Source of the DNA: Streptomyces collinus
Lineage (GTDB): Bacteria > Actinomycetota > Actinomycetes > Streptomycetales > Streptomycetaceae
Reading direction: 5' to 3'
NCBI RefSeq assembly: GCF_031348265.1
Contig: NZ_CP133771.1
Span: 2,232,001-2,296,000, forward strand
Length of the DNA stretch: 64,000 bases
The notes beneath the pieces are model-generated. The model saw only the letters and a program-made list of their open reading frames with translations. It was not told where the DNA came from and ran no database searches. Both the position numbers and the translations under genes were made by a program. Every line of letters begins with the position of its first letter. Positions within the stretch are counted from its first letter, which is position 1. Below are positions 16,548 through 29,906 of this stretch, in pieces.

Positions 16548-18003
16548 TCAGACCATCAGCGCGCGGTCCGTCGGACGGATCGGCGCCGGCAGCTCGCTCG
16601 CACCCGTGAGGGCACGGTCCACCCCGCGCGCCGCCGAGCGGCCCTCCGCGATGGCCCAGACGATGAGCGACTGGCCGCGGCCGGCGTCACCGGCGACGAA
16701 CACACCCGGCACGTTGGTCCGGAAGTCGGCGTCGCGGGCGATGTTGCCGCGCTCGTCGAGCTCCAGGCCGAACTGCTCGACCAGGCCGTTCTCCCGGTCG
16801 GTGCCGGTGAAGCCCATGGCGAGGGTGACCAGCTGCGCGGGGATCTTGCGCTCGGAGCCGGGCTTCGGGGTCAGCTTGCCGTCGATGAACTCCACCTCGG
16901 TGAGGTGCAGCCACTGGACGTTGCCGTCCTCGTCGCCCTCGAAGTGGGTCGTCGAGACCGAGTAGACCCGCTCGCCGCCCTCCTCGTGCGCGGAGGTGAC
17001 CTTGTACAGCATGGGGAAGGTCGGCCACGGCTGGGAAGCCTCGTTCCGCTCCTCGCCCGGGCGGGGCATGATCTCCAGCTGCGTGACGGAGGCCGCGCCC
17101 TGGCGGTGGGCGGTGCCGACGCAGTCCGCGCCGGTGTCGCCGCCGCCGATGACCACGACGTGCTTGCCCTCGGCCGAGATCGGAGTGGTGACGTAGTCGC
17201 CCTCCTGGACCTTGTTGGCCAGCGGCAGGTACTCCATGGCCTGGTAGATGCCCTTGAGCTCGCGGCCGGGCACCGGCAGGTCGCGGGCCGTGGTGGCGCC
17301 GACGGCCAGGACGACCGCGTCGTAGCGCTTCTTCAGGTCCGTGGCCTTGAGGTCGCGGCCGATCTCGATGCCGGTGCGGAAGCGGGTGCCCTCCGCGCGC
17401 ATCTGCTCGATGCGGCGGTTGATGTGCCGCTTCTCCATCTTGAACTCGGGGATGCCGTAGCGGAGGAGGCCTCCGATGCGGTCCGCGCGCTCGTAGACGG
17501 CGACGGTGTGGCCGGCGCGGGTCAGCTGCTGGGCGGCGGCGAGACCCGCCGGGCCGGAGCCGATGACGGCGACGGTCTTGCCAGACAGGCGCTCGGGGAT
17601 CTGCGGGGCGACGTCCCCGGTCTCCCACGCCTTGTCGATGATCGAGACCTCGACGTTCTTGATGGTGACCGGCGGCTGGTTGATGCCGAGCACACACGCC
17701 GACTCGCAGGGGGCGGGGCACAGGCGGCCCGTGAACTCCGGGAAGTTGTTCGTCGCGTGCAGACGCTCGGAAGCCGCCGCCCAGTCCTCGCGGTAGGCGT
17801 AGTCGTTCCACTCGGGGATCAGGTTCCCGAGCGGGCAGCCGTTGTGGCAGAACGGGATGCCGCAGTCCATGCAGCGGCTGGCCTGCTTGCTGATGATCGG
17901 CAGCAGGGAGCCGGGGACGTAGACCTCGTTCCAGTCCCGGACGCGCTCCTCGACGGGGCGGGACCTGGCGAGTTCGCGCCCGTGGTTCAGGAAGCCCTTC
18001 GGG

Positions 18004-18011
<8 letters not shown>
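16548..18011 (-). CDS. gltD: Glutamate synthase (NADPH) small subunit
   Basis: A 487-aa FAD/Fe-S subunit that passes electrons from NADPH to GltB for the GOGAT reaction (glutamine + 2-oxoglutarate to 2 glutamate). N-terminal cysteine clusters [14 protein letters not shown] and CPAPCESAC bind [4Fe-4S] centres. [10 protein letters not shown] is the FAD dinucleotide fold and GGGDTGADC the NADPH fold. The C-terminal [14 protein letters not shown] is typical of the family. Its ATG overlaps the end of gltB by 8 nt, so the subunits are translationally coupled. Full family length. Confidence 0.97.
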
Positions 18012-22611
<4,600 letters not shown>

Positions 22612-22683
22612 CGGCTCTCCCGTCGTCGTCATGTGGCATGTGCAAGTGCCGAGGGACGACGTTGGCCCTCGCGTGATCGCAAA

Positions 22684-22699
22684 ATTTCGTGCAGGTTAC
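22684..22699 (-). promoter_or_regulatory. GlnR-like box upstream of gltB
   Basis: On the minus strand the sequence is GTAAC-CTGCAC-GAAAT, matching the Streptomyces GlnR half-site pattern gTnAc-n6-GaAAc. A weaker third element (ATCAC) follows after another 6 nt. It lies about 73-88 nt before the chosen gltB start. GlnR is the global nitrogen regulator; binding here is inference. Confidence 0.5.
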
Positions 22700-22708
22700 A
22701 TGATGGAG

Positions 22709-22724
22709 CGGTTCTCGGGAACCG
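22709..22724. promoter_or_regulatory. Palindrome CGGTTC-n4-GAACCG upstream of gltB
   Basis: A 6-bp inverted repeat with a 4-bp spacer, 10 bp farther from gltB than the GlnR-like box. It could be a second operator; nothing identifies the regulator. Confidence 0.3.
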
Positions 22725-22991
22725 GGATAATCCGTTCCAGCATGCGGACACCGCGGGTGCGCGGCGGGGGTACCGCGCCAGCGGTGGAAGCTATGGAGGG
22801 GCCGCACGAAGCGATCGGTCAGATCGGTTTCCATCGGCCCGGGGAGCGGGACAGGCGTCTTCGCCCGACCCGCTGAGGTGCGCGGCGAGCGTCATTGCCC
22901 GCAGCGCTTACGGCTCATGCCCGGTGATTGCACACTCGAAACCAGTGAGTAACGGCTACCTATGCGGTCCCATGCATAAGTCCGAGCCGCG

Positions 22992-23723
22992 CTATCCTAC
23001 GGCCGTTCCGAACAAGGTGCCCAGGGCGTACGTCACACCGGCCGCCGCGCCTCCCAGGAACAGCTGCCGCAGCCCGCTGTACCACCAGGTGCGTGCCGTC
23101 ACCCTGGCCACCACCGCACCGCACAGGAAGAGCCCCAGCAGCGCCAGCATCACCGCGGGCCACATGCTGCTCGCTCCCAGCAGATAGGGCAGGACGGGGA
23201 TCAGCGCGCCCAGCGCGAAGGACCCGAAACTCGACACCGCGGCCACGGTCGGCGAGGGCAGATCGCCGGGGTCGATGCCCAGCTCCTCGCGGGCATGGAT
23301 CTCCAGCGCCTGCTCGGGGTCCTTCGACAGCTGCCGGGCAACCTCGCGGGCCAGTCGCGGCTCGACGCCCCGCGATTCGTAGAGGGCGGCGAGTTCGGCC
23401 TCCTCGTCCTTGGGGTGCTTGCGCAGCTGGCGCCGCTCCACGTCCAGCTCCGCCTGGACGAGCTCGCGCTGCGAGGCGACGGAGGTGTACTCGCCGGCGG
23501 CCATGGAGAAGGCGCCGGCGGCCAGACCCGCGAGTCCGCTGAGGACGACGGTGTGCTGTCCGGCCGCCCCGCCGGCCACACCGGTCATCAGGGCGAGGTT
23601 GGAGACGAGGCCGTCCATCGCACCGAACACCGCGGGACGCAGCCAGCCGCCGTTCACGTCCCGGTGCGTGTGATTGTCCCGGTGCGCCTCGTGCAGCGTC
23701 GCCTCGGTCTCGATGATGGCCAT
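22992..23723 (-). CDS. VIT1/CCC1-family metal transporter
   Basis: A 243-aa membrane protein of the vacuolar iron transporter family. Helix 1 motif (FGAMDGLVSNLALMTGV) and helix 2 (GLAGLAAGAFSMAAGEYTSV) are followed by the charged cytosolic metal-binding domain (about 85-150, rich in E and K/R), then three C-terminal helices. Family members move Fe(II) or Mn(II) out of the cytosol against protons. The gene follows the gltB promoter region on the same strand and is divergent from the ADP-ribosylglycohydrolase operon; a functional link to the Fe-S-rich glutamate synthase is possible but only a guess. ATG start with GGGGA upstream. Confidence 0.88.
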   Translation of the reverse strand: MAIIETEATLHEAHRDNHTHRDVNGGWLRPAVFGAMDGLVSNLALMTGVAGGAAGQHTVVLSGLAGLAAGAFSMAAGEYTSVASQRELVQAELDVERRQLRKHPKDEEAELAALYESRGVEPRLAREVARQLSKDPEQALEIHAREELGIDPGDLPSPTVAAVSSFGSFALGALIPVLPYLLGASSMWPAVMLALLGLFLCGAVVARVTARTWWYSGLRQLFLGGAAAGVTYALGTLFGTAVG

Positions 23724-23938
23724 GGAAGATCCCCACTCCCCGTTCTTTGGACACGTTCCAGAGTTTTACAGCGCCAAAACTACGCCTCGAATTCCATCGT
23801 CGCCAGCAAGGAAAGGCTGCGCTAACCTGCGGTTTTGCCGTTTCGCGCTCACTTGATCATTACCGTGCGCAGATGTCGACCGGGTGATGCTGGGGCTCCT
23901 GAGGCTCGGCGGAGTCACCGGAGTGGGACACATGCCGT

Positions 23939-24946
23939 ATGGCATCGATCGCCTGCATCCCCTCCGTGCCGGCGCCCGGTGACGCCGCCGCACTTCGCGA
24001 ACGGGCCCGCGGCGCACTGCTGGGCCTGGCCGTCGGTGACGCCCTCGGCGCGCCGGCCGAGAACATGAAGCCCTCCGAGATCCGCGCGCGGTGGGGCCGG
24101 ATCACCGGTTACGTCGCCGAGAAGCCGGCCGGCACGGACGACACCGAGTACGCGATCTTCTCCGGCCTCCTGCTGGCCCGGCACGGCTCCGCGCTGACCC
24201 CGGCCCATGTGGAAGCGGCCTGGCACGAGTGGATCGCCGACCGCGACGAGGGGCCCTTCCGGGGTGCCGGTTTCAGCGAACGCGGCACCCTGGAGAACCT
24301 GCGCCGCGGCCTGGCCGCCCCGATCTCCGCCCAGCACCGGCACGCCTGGAGCGACGGTCTGGCCATGCGCGCGGCCCCCTTCGGGGTGTTCGCGGCGGGC
24401 CGCCCGGCGGAGGCGGCCCGGCTGGTCGCGATCGACGGCTCGGTGAGCCACGACGGCGAGGGCATCTACGGCGGCCAGGCGGTGGCGGCGGGTGTCGCGG
24501 CGGCGATGGCGGGAGCCCCGCCGACCGCCGTCGTCGCCGCGGCCCTCGCGGTCGTACCCGACGACTCCTGGACGGCCCGCAGCCTGCGCCGCGCGGTGGT
24601 CGTGGCGCACCACGGGGAACGCGCGGTGCGCTCCGCGGTCGTCATCGGCGGCTACCCCTGGACCGACCTGGCCCCCGAGGCGGTCGCCCTCGCCTTCGGC
24701 GCGTACGCGGCGGCCGACGGCGACTTCGAGCAGTCCGTGCTGACGGCGGTGAACATGGGCCGCGACGCGGACACGACGGCGGCGGTGGCGGGGGCGCTCG
24801 CGGGCGCGACCCGGGGAGTGTCGGCGATCCCGCAGGCCTGGACGACCCCCATCGGCCCGGTCCACGGCAGATGCCTCCCGGCGATGGCGGGCTACCACGT
24901 CCTGGACGTGGCGGACCTGCTGACATCGGCGGAGGTTCCCTCATGA
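23939..24946 (+). CDS. ADP-ribosylglycohydrolase family protein, copy 1
   Basis: A 335-aa member of the DraG/ARH fold, which uses two Mg or Mn ions to cleave N-glycosidic (ADP-)ribosyl bonds. N-terminal GDALG (33-37), the first metal motif TDDT (66-69), and the second metal motif GRDADT (D276, D278, T279) are all present, so it should be catalytically competent. It is the first gene of a six-gene operon: its stop overlaps the next start as ATGA. A GGAGTGGG sequence lies about 11 nt before the ATG. The actual substrate cannot be inferred; DraG-type activity on dinitrogenase reductase is unlikely because no nitrogen-fixation genes are here. Confidence 0.88.
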   Translation: MASIACIPSVPAPGDAAALRERARGALLGLAVGDALGAPAENMKPSEIRARWGRITGYVAEKPAGTDDTEYAIFSGLLLARHGSALTPAHVEAAWHEWIADRDEGPFRGAGFSERGTLENLRRGLAAPISAQHRHAWSDGLAMRAAPFGVFAAGRPAEAARLVAIDGSVSHDGEGIYGGQAVAAGVAAAMAGAPPTAVVAAALAVVPDDSWTARSLRRAVVVAHHGERAVRSAVVIGGYPWTDLAPEAVALAFGAYAAADGDFEQSVLTAVNMGRDADTTAAVAGALAGATRGVSAIPQAWTTPIGPVHGRCLPAMAGYHVLDVADLLTSAEVPS

Positions 24947-26181
24947 CGACGTACGAAGCGGAAGCCGCCGACGGCGAAGCCGCCCCACGGGAGACCAGGG
25001 CCCTACGGGTGACGGTCACGGGCGGTGCGCGGGCGGGAGACAAACGGGCCGAAGGCGAAGCCGAGGCCCCGAGACGGCCCGAAGGACTCCTGCTGGGACT
25101 CGCCGCCGGCGACGCCGCCGGCTGGCCCGCCGCCCGCCACAGAGCCGCCCGCATGCCCGACTGGACCCGCCGCCTCACCCGCGAACTCGACACCTTCGCC
25201 GAGCACAACGCCACGACCACGCTCCCCGTCCCCATCGCCCTGAACCAGCCCCCCGAGCCCCTCCGCCTCGGCCCCTCCGACGACGCCGAGTGGGCGGCCT
25301 TCGCAGCGGAAGCCCTCCTGCGCGCGGGCGACGACACCGTCCTGAACGACCTCAGCCGCGAACGCCGCACCCGCGCCGCGATCGACCTCACCTGGAACGC
25401 CCTGGCCGCCGAGGTCGCCGCCGCGGCGGACCGCGCCCCCGAGATCGAGTCCGCCGTCCTTCCCCTGCGCGCCCGCATCTCCGTCCGTGCCGGCCTCGGC
25501 AACCTCGCCACCGGCCTGCGCCCGCCCGCCACCGGCCACGACAACCCGCACTACTTCGACGACGCCGCCTGCGTACGCGCCTGCGTCCTGGCCGTGGCCC
25601 ACCCCGGAGACCCCCGCAGCGCCGCCGGCCTCGCCGAGTTCGACGCCCGCTACACCCAGGACGGCGACGGCGTGCACGGCGCCCGCGCCATGGCGGCGGC
25701 CCTCGCCCTCGCCCTGGCCGGCGCGCACATCGACGCCTGTGTCACCGCCGCGCTCGCCGAACTCCCCCAGGAGACGGAGATCGGCCGCAACGCCCGGCAC
25801 GCCCTGCGGCTCGCCGCCGACGCGGACAGCGCCTTCGCCCTCGTCCCGCCCCTGGAGCACCAGATCGTCGACCACGTCTACAGCTACGGCATCGCCGCCG
25901 CCGAAACCGTCCCGGTCGCCCTCGCCCTGGCCACCGCGGCCCGCGGCCGCATCGCGGAGGCGATCCCCGCGGCGGCCTGCCTGTCCCGCGTCGCCGACTC
26001 CGCCCCGGCCCTGGCGGGCGCCCTCACCGGCGCCCTGGGCGGCGCCGCGTCGATCCCCGCCGCCTGGCGGGAGACCTGCCGCACCCTCTCCGGCTGTGTC
26101 CTGCCCCGCCTCACCGGCACGGACCTCGTGGAACTCGCCGGACTCCTGGAAGCCGTACAACCGGCCCGTCCGGGTGGATGA
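24943..26181 (+). CDS. ADP-ribosylglycohydrolase family protein, copy 2, altered metal motif
   Basis: A 412-aa member with an extra charged N-terminal segment of about 45 residues. The family core begins at LLLGLAAGDAAGW. The first motif is SDDA (112-115) instead of TDDT. The second is SRVADS, with V350 where the first metal-binding Asp should be and D352 kept. The fold is intact (PALAGALTGALGGA follows), so this looks like a member with weakened or changed metal binding, perhaps a pseudoenzyme partner of the neighbours. Translation is coupled to copy 1 (ATGA) and GGAGGT lies 7 nt before the start. Confidence 0.82.
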   Translation: MTTYEAEAADGEAAPRETRALRVTVTGGARAGDKRAEGEAEAPRRPEGLLLGLAAGDAAGWPAARHRAARMPDWTRRLTRELDTFAEHNATTTLPVPIALNQPPEPLRLGPSDDAEWAAFAAEALLRAGDDTVLNDLSRERRTRAAIDLTWNALAAEVAAAADRAPEIESAVLPLRARISVRAGLGNLATGLRPPATGHDNPHYFDDAACVRACVLAVAHPGDPRSAAGLAEFDARYTQDGDGVHGARAMAAALALALAGAHIDACVTAALAELPQETEIGRNARHALRLAADADSAFALVPPLEHQIVDHVYSYGIAAAETVPVALALATAARGRIAEAIPAAACLSRVADSAPALAGALTGALGGAASIPAAWRETCRTLSGCVLPRLTGTDLVELAGLLEAVQPARPGG

Positions 26182-26188
26182 TGCGGCC

Positions 26189-27358
26189 ATGCAGCCCAAA
26201 CCACACCAAAACATCCTCCTGGACGAGCGGATCAGCGGCGCGCTGGTCGGGGCCGCCGTCGGTGACGCGCTCGGCGGCCCGGTCGAGGGCTACTCGCCCG
26301 AGCAGATCCTCGAACGTCACGGCGGCCGCGTCCACGGCATCGTCGGCCCCTGGCACGGCGACGACTGGCGCACGGCCCGCCCTCTCGCCCCGTACCACAA
26401 GGGCGACGGCCACGTCACCGACGACACGTTGATGACACACGCCCTGGTCCGCGTCTACACCCGGGTCCGCGACCACCTCGACGCCTACGCCATCGCCGAC
26501 CACCTGGTCCCGGACCTGATGACCGAGCCGCGCTGGATCCCGGACCTGGAGGGTGAGGCCCTCCCCCTCCAGCGGATCTTCCTGGCGGAGAAGTGGCTGG
26601 TGACGAGGATCCACTACGGCCATGCCGACCCGCGCGAGGCAGGCACCGGCAACATCGTCAACTGCGGGGCGGCGATGTACATGGCCCCGGTCGGCCTGGT
26701 CAACGCGGCGGACCCGCGGGCGGCGTACGCCGAGGCCCTCGACATCGCGGGCGCGCACCAGTCGTCGTACGGCCGTGAGGCGGCGGGCGTCCTGGCGGCG
26801 GCGGTGGCGGCGGCGTGCACGCCGGGCGCGACCCCCGACTCGGTCGTCTCGGCGTGCCTCTCCCTCGCGAAGGACGGCACCCGGGCCGCGATCGAGCGGG
26901 TCTGCGAGGAGGCGTCCCGCCACACCGACTTCGAGTCGGCCCTGCGCCCGTTGCGCGAGGCGGTCGCCCCCTACGACACGGTGGGTCCCGACTACCGCAC
27001 CCCTTCGCTCGGCGCCCGCCGCCCCTCCCGCCTGCACGCGATCGAAGAACTCCCGGTCGCGCTGGGCATGGTGCTGGTGGCGCGGGGCGACTACCGGCAC
27101 GCGGTCCTCGGCGCGGTGAACTACGGCCGCGACTGCGACTCCATCGCCACCATGGCCGGCGCCCTGGCGGGCGCCCTGGGCTCACCGGTCCCGGAGGACT
27201 GGGCCAAGACGGTCGCGGAGGCCAGCCGCCTGGACCTCTGGGAACCGGCGACCGCCCTCACCGCCGTGGCCCGCGAGATCTTCGCCCAGGACGTGGCCCG
27301 CCGGCGCACCCACGAGCAGGCCTTCGCGTCCCTCGGAGGCCAGGAATGCTCCGACTGA
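26189..27358 (+). CDS. ADP-ribosylglycohydrolase family protein, copy 3
   Basis: A 389-aa member with complete motifs: GDALGGPVEG near residue 26, TDDT (77-80) and GRDCDS (D315, D317, S318) followed by MAGALAGALG. A long insertion between the motifs (PDLEGEALPLQRIFLAEKW and the NIVNCGAAMYMAP segment) sets it apart from copy 1. The start is ATG 26189, 7 nt after the copy 2 stop; the ribosome-binding site is weak, consistent with coupling. Its 3' end overlaps copy 4 by 13 nt. Confidence 0.88.
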   Translation: MQPKPHQNILLDERISGALVGAAVGDALGGPVEGYSPEQILERHGGRVHGIVGPWHGDDWRTARPLAPYHKGDGHVTDDTLMTHALVRVYTRVRDHLDAYAIADHLVPDLMTEPRWIPDLEGEALPLQRIFLAEKWLVTRIHYGHADPREAGTGNIVNCGAAMYMAPVGLVNAADPRAAYAEALDIAGAHQSSYGREAAGVLAAAVAAACTPGATPDSVVSACLSLAKDGTRAAIERVCEEASRHTDFESALRPLREAVAPYDTVGPDYRTPSLGARRPSRLHAIEELPVALGMVLVARGDYRHAVLGAVNYGRDCDSIATMAGALAGALGSPVPEDWAKTVAEASRLDLWEPATALTAVAREIFAQDVARRRTHEQAFASLGGQECSD

Positions 27359-28710
27359 CCTGGGTCCAGCCGGAGGACCTGATCGGCCACGAACTCCGCC
27401 AGGCGGCCCAGGACGGCCGCGAACCGAAGGCCGTCGCGGCCCGCTGGCGAGCGGCGGGCGGCCCCGAGGCCCCGGCCACCGCGGGCACGTCCCCCACCCC
27501 GGCCTCCCGCTACCTGCGCCGGCTGGCGGAAGACCTCCTGGACGAACTGGCCGACCTGCCGAGCACGCTGGCGGACGACGAACCGACGGACCTGGACCGG
27601 ATCAGAGCCGCCTGCCCCGACTGGCCGGAGCCCGTGGACACCCCGGCCGGCACCACCCCGCACCGCCTCGAAGCCGCCTGGCTCGGCCGCGCCACCGGCT
27701 GCCTCCTGGGCAAACCGGTCGAGAAGCTCCCCCTCGACGCCATCCGCCGACTCGCCCGGGCCACCGGCAACTGGCCCCTCACCGCCTACTTCACCGCCCG
27801 GGGCGTCCCGGCGGACCTCCTCGAAGAGCACCCCTGGAACCGCCGCTCGGCATCCACCTCCCTCGCCGAGAACATCGACGGCATGCCCGAGGACGACGAC
27901 CTCGACTACCCCCTCCTCAACCTCGTCCTCCTCCGGCGCCACGGCAGGAGCTTCACCACCACGGACGTGGCCCGCACCTGGCTCGACGAACTCCCCGCCG
28001 GCCGCACCTTCACCGCGGAACGCCTCGCCTACCGCAACCTGCTCAAGGGCCTGGAACCCCCGCACACAGCCCGCCACCGCAACCCGTTCCGCGAGTGGAT
28101 CGGCGCCCTGATCCGCGCCGACGTCCACGGCTGGACCAACCCCGGCCGGCCGGCCGCGGCAGCCGGGCAGGCCCACCGGGACGCGACCCTCACGCACACC
28201 GCCAACGGCGTCTACGCGGCGATGTTCACGGCGGCCGTCATCGCCACGGCGGCGACCGGCGACCACGACGTCCACACCTGCCTGCGCACCGGCCTCACCG
28301 TCGTCCCCCCACGCTCCCGCCTGGCCCGCGCCGTCCGCCAGGCCGTTCAACTCGCCCACGAGCACAGGGACTTCGACACGGTCGTCGACGCACTCCACGC
28401 CATGTACGCCGGCACCCACCACTGGGTCCACGCCGTCCCCAACACCGCCCTCATCGCCGCCGCCCTCACCCACGCGGACGGCGACTTCGCCGGCTCCGTC
28501 TGCCGTGCCGTCAGCGGCGGCTGGGACACCGACTCCAACGGTGCGACGGCCGGCTCGGTCGCCGGGCTGCTGGCCGGACACCCCGCGGCGCTCCCGGGCC
28601 GCTGGACGGCACCCCTGAAGAACCGGCTGTCGACGTCCGTCGGCGACTTCAACGGCATCGGCTTCGACACCCTCGCCCACCTCACGCACCGGGAGATGCT
28701 CCGCCCATGA
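27346..28710 (+). CDS. ADP-ribosylglycohydrolase family protein, copy 4 (PEDDD/GWDTDS subfamily)
   Basis: A 454-aa member of a different branch. About 105 N-terminal residues precede the fold, which opens with GRATGCLLGKPVE instead of GDALG. The first metal motif is PEDDDLDY (E182-D185) and the second is GGWDTDSNGATAGS (D394, D396). This branch is often seen with sugar or nucleoside catabolic genes in other bacteria (general knowledge), which hints that the substrate is a small glycoside and not a protein. GGAGG precedes the ATG. Its stop overlaps the CoA-transferase start (ATGA). Confidence 0.85.
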   Translation: MLRLTWVQPEDLIGHELRQAAQDGREPKAVAARWRAAGGPEAPATAGTSPTPASRYLRRLAEDLLDELADLPSTLADDEPTDLDRIRAACPDWPEPVDTPAGTTPHRLEAAWLGRATGCLLGKPVEKLPLDAIRRLARATGNWPLTAYFTARGVPADLLEEHPWNRRSASTSLAENIDGMPEDDDLDYPLLNLVLLRRHGRSFTTTDVARTWLDELPAGRTFTAERLAYRNLLKGLEPPHTARHRNPFREWIGALIRADVHGWTNPGRPAAAAGQAHRDATLTHTANGVYAAMFTAAVIATAATGDHDVHTCLRTGLTVVPPRSRLARAVRQAVQLAHEHRDFDTVVDALHAMYAGTHHWVHAVPNTALIAAALTHADGDFAGSVCRAVSGGWDTDSNGATAGSVAGLLAGHPAALPGRWTAPLKNRLSTSVGDFNGIGFDTLAHLTHREMLRP

Positions 28711-29906
28711 CCGCGCCCACGACAGCGCCCCTCACCGGCCTGCGCGTCCTCGACCTCGCCACCCTCTTCGCCGGCCCGATGGCCGCCACCCTGCTCGGCG
28801 ACTTCGGCGCCGAGGTCGTCAAGATCGAGCACCCGACGAAGCCGGACCCCTCCCGCGGCCACGGCCCCTCGAAGGACGGGGTGGGCCTGTGGTGGAAGAT
28901 GCTCGGCCGCAACAAGCGCACCATGACCCTCGACCTGTCGAAGCCCGGCGGCCGCGCCACCCTCCTGCGCCTGGCCGAGACCGCCGACGTGATCATCGAG
29001 AACTTCCGCCCCGGCACCCTGGAGAAGTGGGACCTGGGCTGGCCGGAGCTGTCGGCCGTCAACCCGCGCCTGGTCCTGGCCCGCGTCACCGGCTTCGGCC
29101 AGTTCGGCCCCTACGCTCATCGCCCCGGCTTCGGCACCCTCGCCGAGGCGATGAGCGGCTTCGCCGCGATCACCGGCGAACCGGACGCACCCCCGACCCT
29201 CCCGCCGTTCGGCCTGGCCGACTCCATCGCGGGCCTGACCACGGCGTACGCGGTGATGACGGCCCTCGCCGCCCGCGGGCACACCGGCGAAGGCCAGGTC
29301 GTCGACATGGCCCTGATCGAGCCGATCCTGGCCGCCCTCGGCCCCCAGCCCCTCTGGTTCGACCAACTCGGGCACGTCCAGCCCCGCACCGGCAACCGCT
29401 CCCCCAACAACGCCCCGCGCGGCGTCTACCGCACCGCGGACGGCACCTGGGTCGCCGTCTCCACCTCGGCCCAGTCGGTCGCGGAACGCGTGATGCACCT
29501 GGTCGGCCGCCCGGAACTGATCGACGAGCCCTGGTTCGCCTCCGGCGCCGACCGCGCCCGGCACGCCGACGTCCTGGACGATGCGGTCGGCGGCTGGATC
29601 GCCGCGCGCACCCGCACCGACGTCCTGGCCGCCTTCGAGAAGGCCGAGGCGGCGGTGGCCCCGGTCCAGGACGTCCGGGACGTGATGGCGGACCCGCAGT
29701 ACCAGGCCCTGGACACCATCACCACCGTCGACGACCCCGAGCTCGGCCCGCTGCGCATGCAGAACGTCCTCTTCCGGCTCTCCGCCACGCCCGGCGCGAT
29801 CCGCTGGGCCGGCCGCCCGCACGGCGCCGACACCGACGCGATCCTGACCGAACTGGGCCTCACCCCGGACGACGTCACGGCGCTGCGCGCGGAGGGCGCC
29901 CTGTGA
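28707..29906 (+). CDS. Class III CoA transferase (CaiB/BaiF family)
   Basis: A 399-aa enzyme expected to move CoA between an acyl-CoA and a free carboxylate. The N-terminal LTGLRVLDLATLFAGPMAATLLGDFGAEVVKIE is the family hallmark (shown here only as LRVLDLATLFAGPMAA), and D200 in GQVVDMALIE matches the catalytic aspartate. NNAPRGVYRTADGTWVAVS is the usual downstream motif. Genes before and after overlap by 4 nt, so it is co-translated with ARH copy 4 and the CitE-like lyase. A CoA transferase followed by a CitE-like lyase suggests that a dicarboxylic or hydroxy acid is activated and then cleaved; the substrate is unknown. Confidence 0.92.
   Translation: MTAPTTAPLTGLRVLDLATLFAGPMAATLLGDFGAEVVKIEHPTKPDPSRGHGPSKDGVGLWWKMLGRNKRTMTLDLSKPGGRATLLRLAETADVIIENFRPGTLEKWDLGWPELSAVNPRLVLARVTGFGQFGPYAHRPGFGTLAEAMSGFAAITGEPDAPPTLPPFGLADSIAGLTTAYAVMTALAARGHTGEGQVVDMALIEPILAALGPQPLWFDQLGHVQPRTGNRSPNNAPRGVYRTADGTWVAVSTSAQSVAERVMHLVGRPELIDEPWFASGADRARHADVLDDAVGGWIAARTRTDVLAAFEKAEAAVAPVQDVRDVMADPQYQALDTITTVDDPELGPLRMQNVLFRLSATPGAIRWAGRPHGADTDAILTELGLTPDDVTALRAEGAL

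Larger units (their letters stand above)
22612..22991. other. 380-bp intergenic region, gltB upstream
   Basis: No gene recognised. It holds the leader and promoter region of gltB (minus strand), including a GlnR-like box, a CGGTTC/GAACCG palindrome and a locally AT-rich stretch near 22682-22740. The part near 22992 is the 3' flank of the VIT1 gene, where I see no strong hairpin. Confidence 0.6.
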
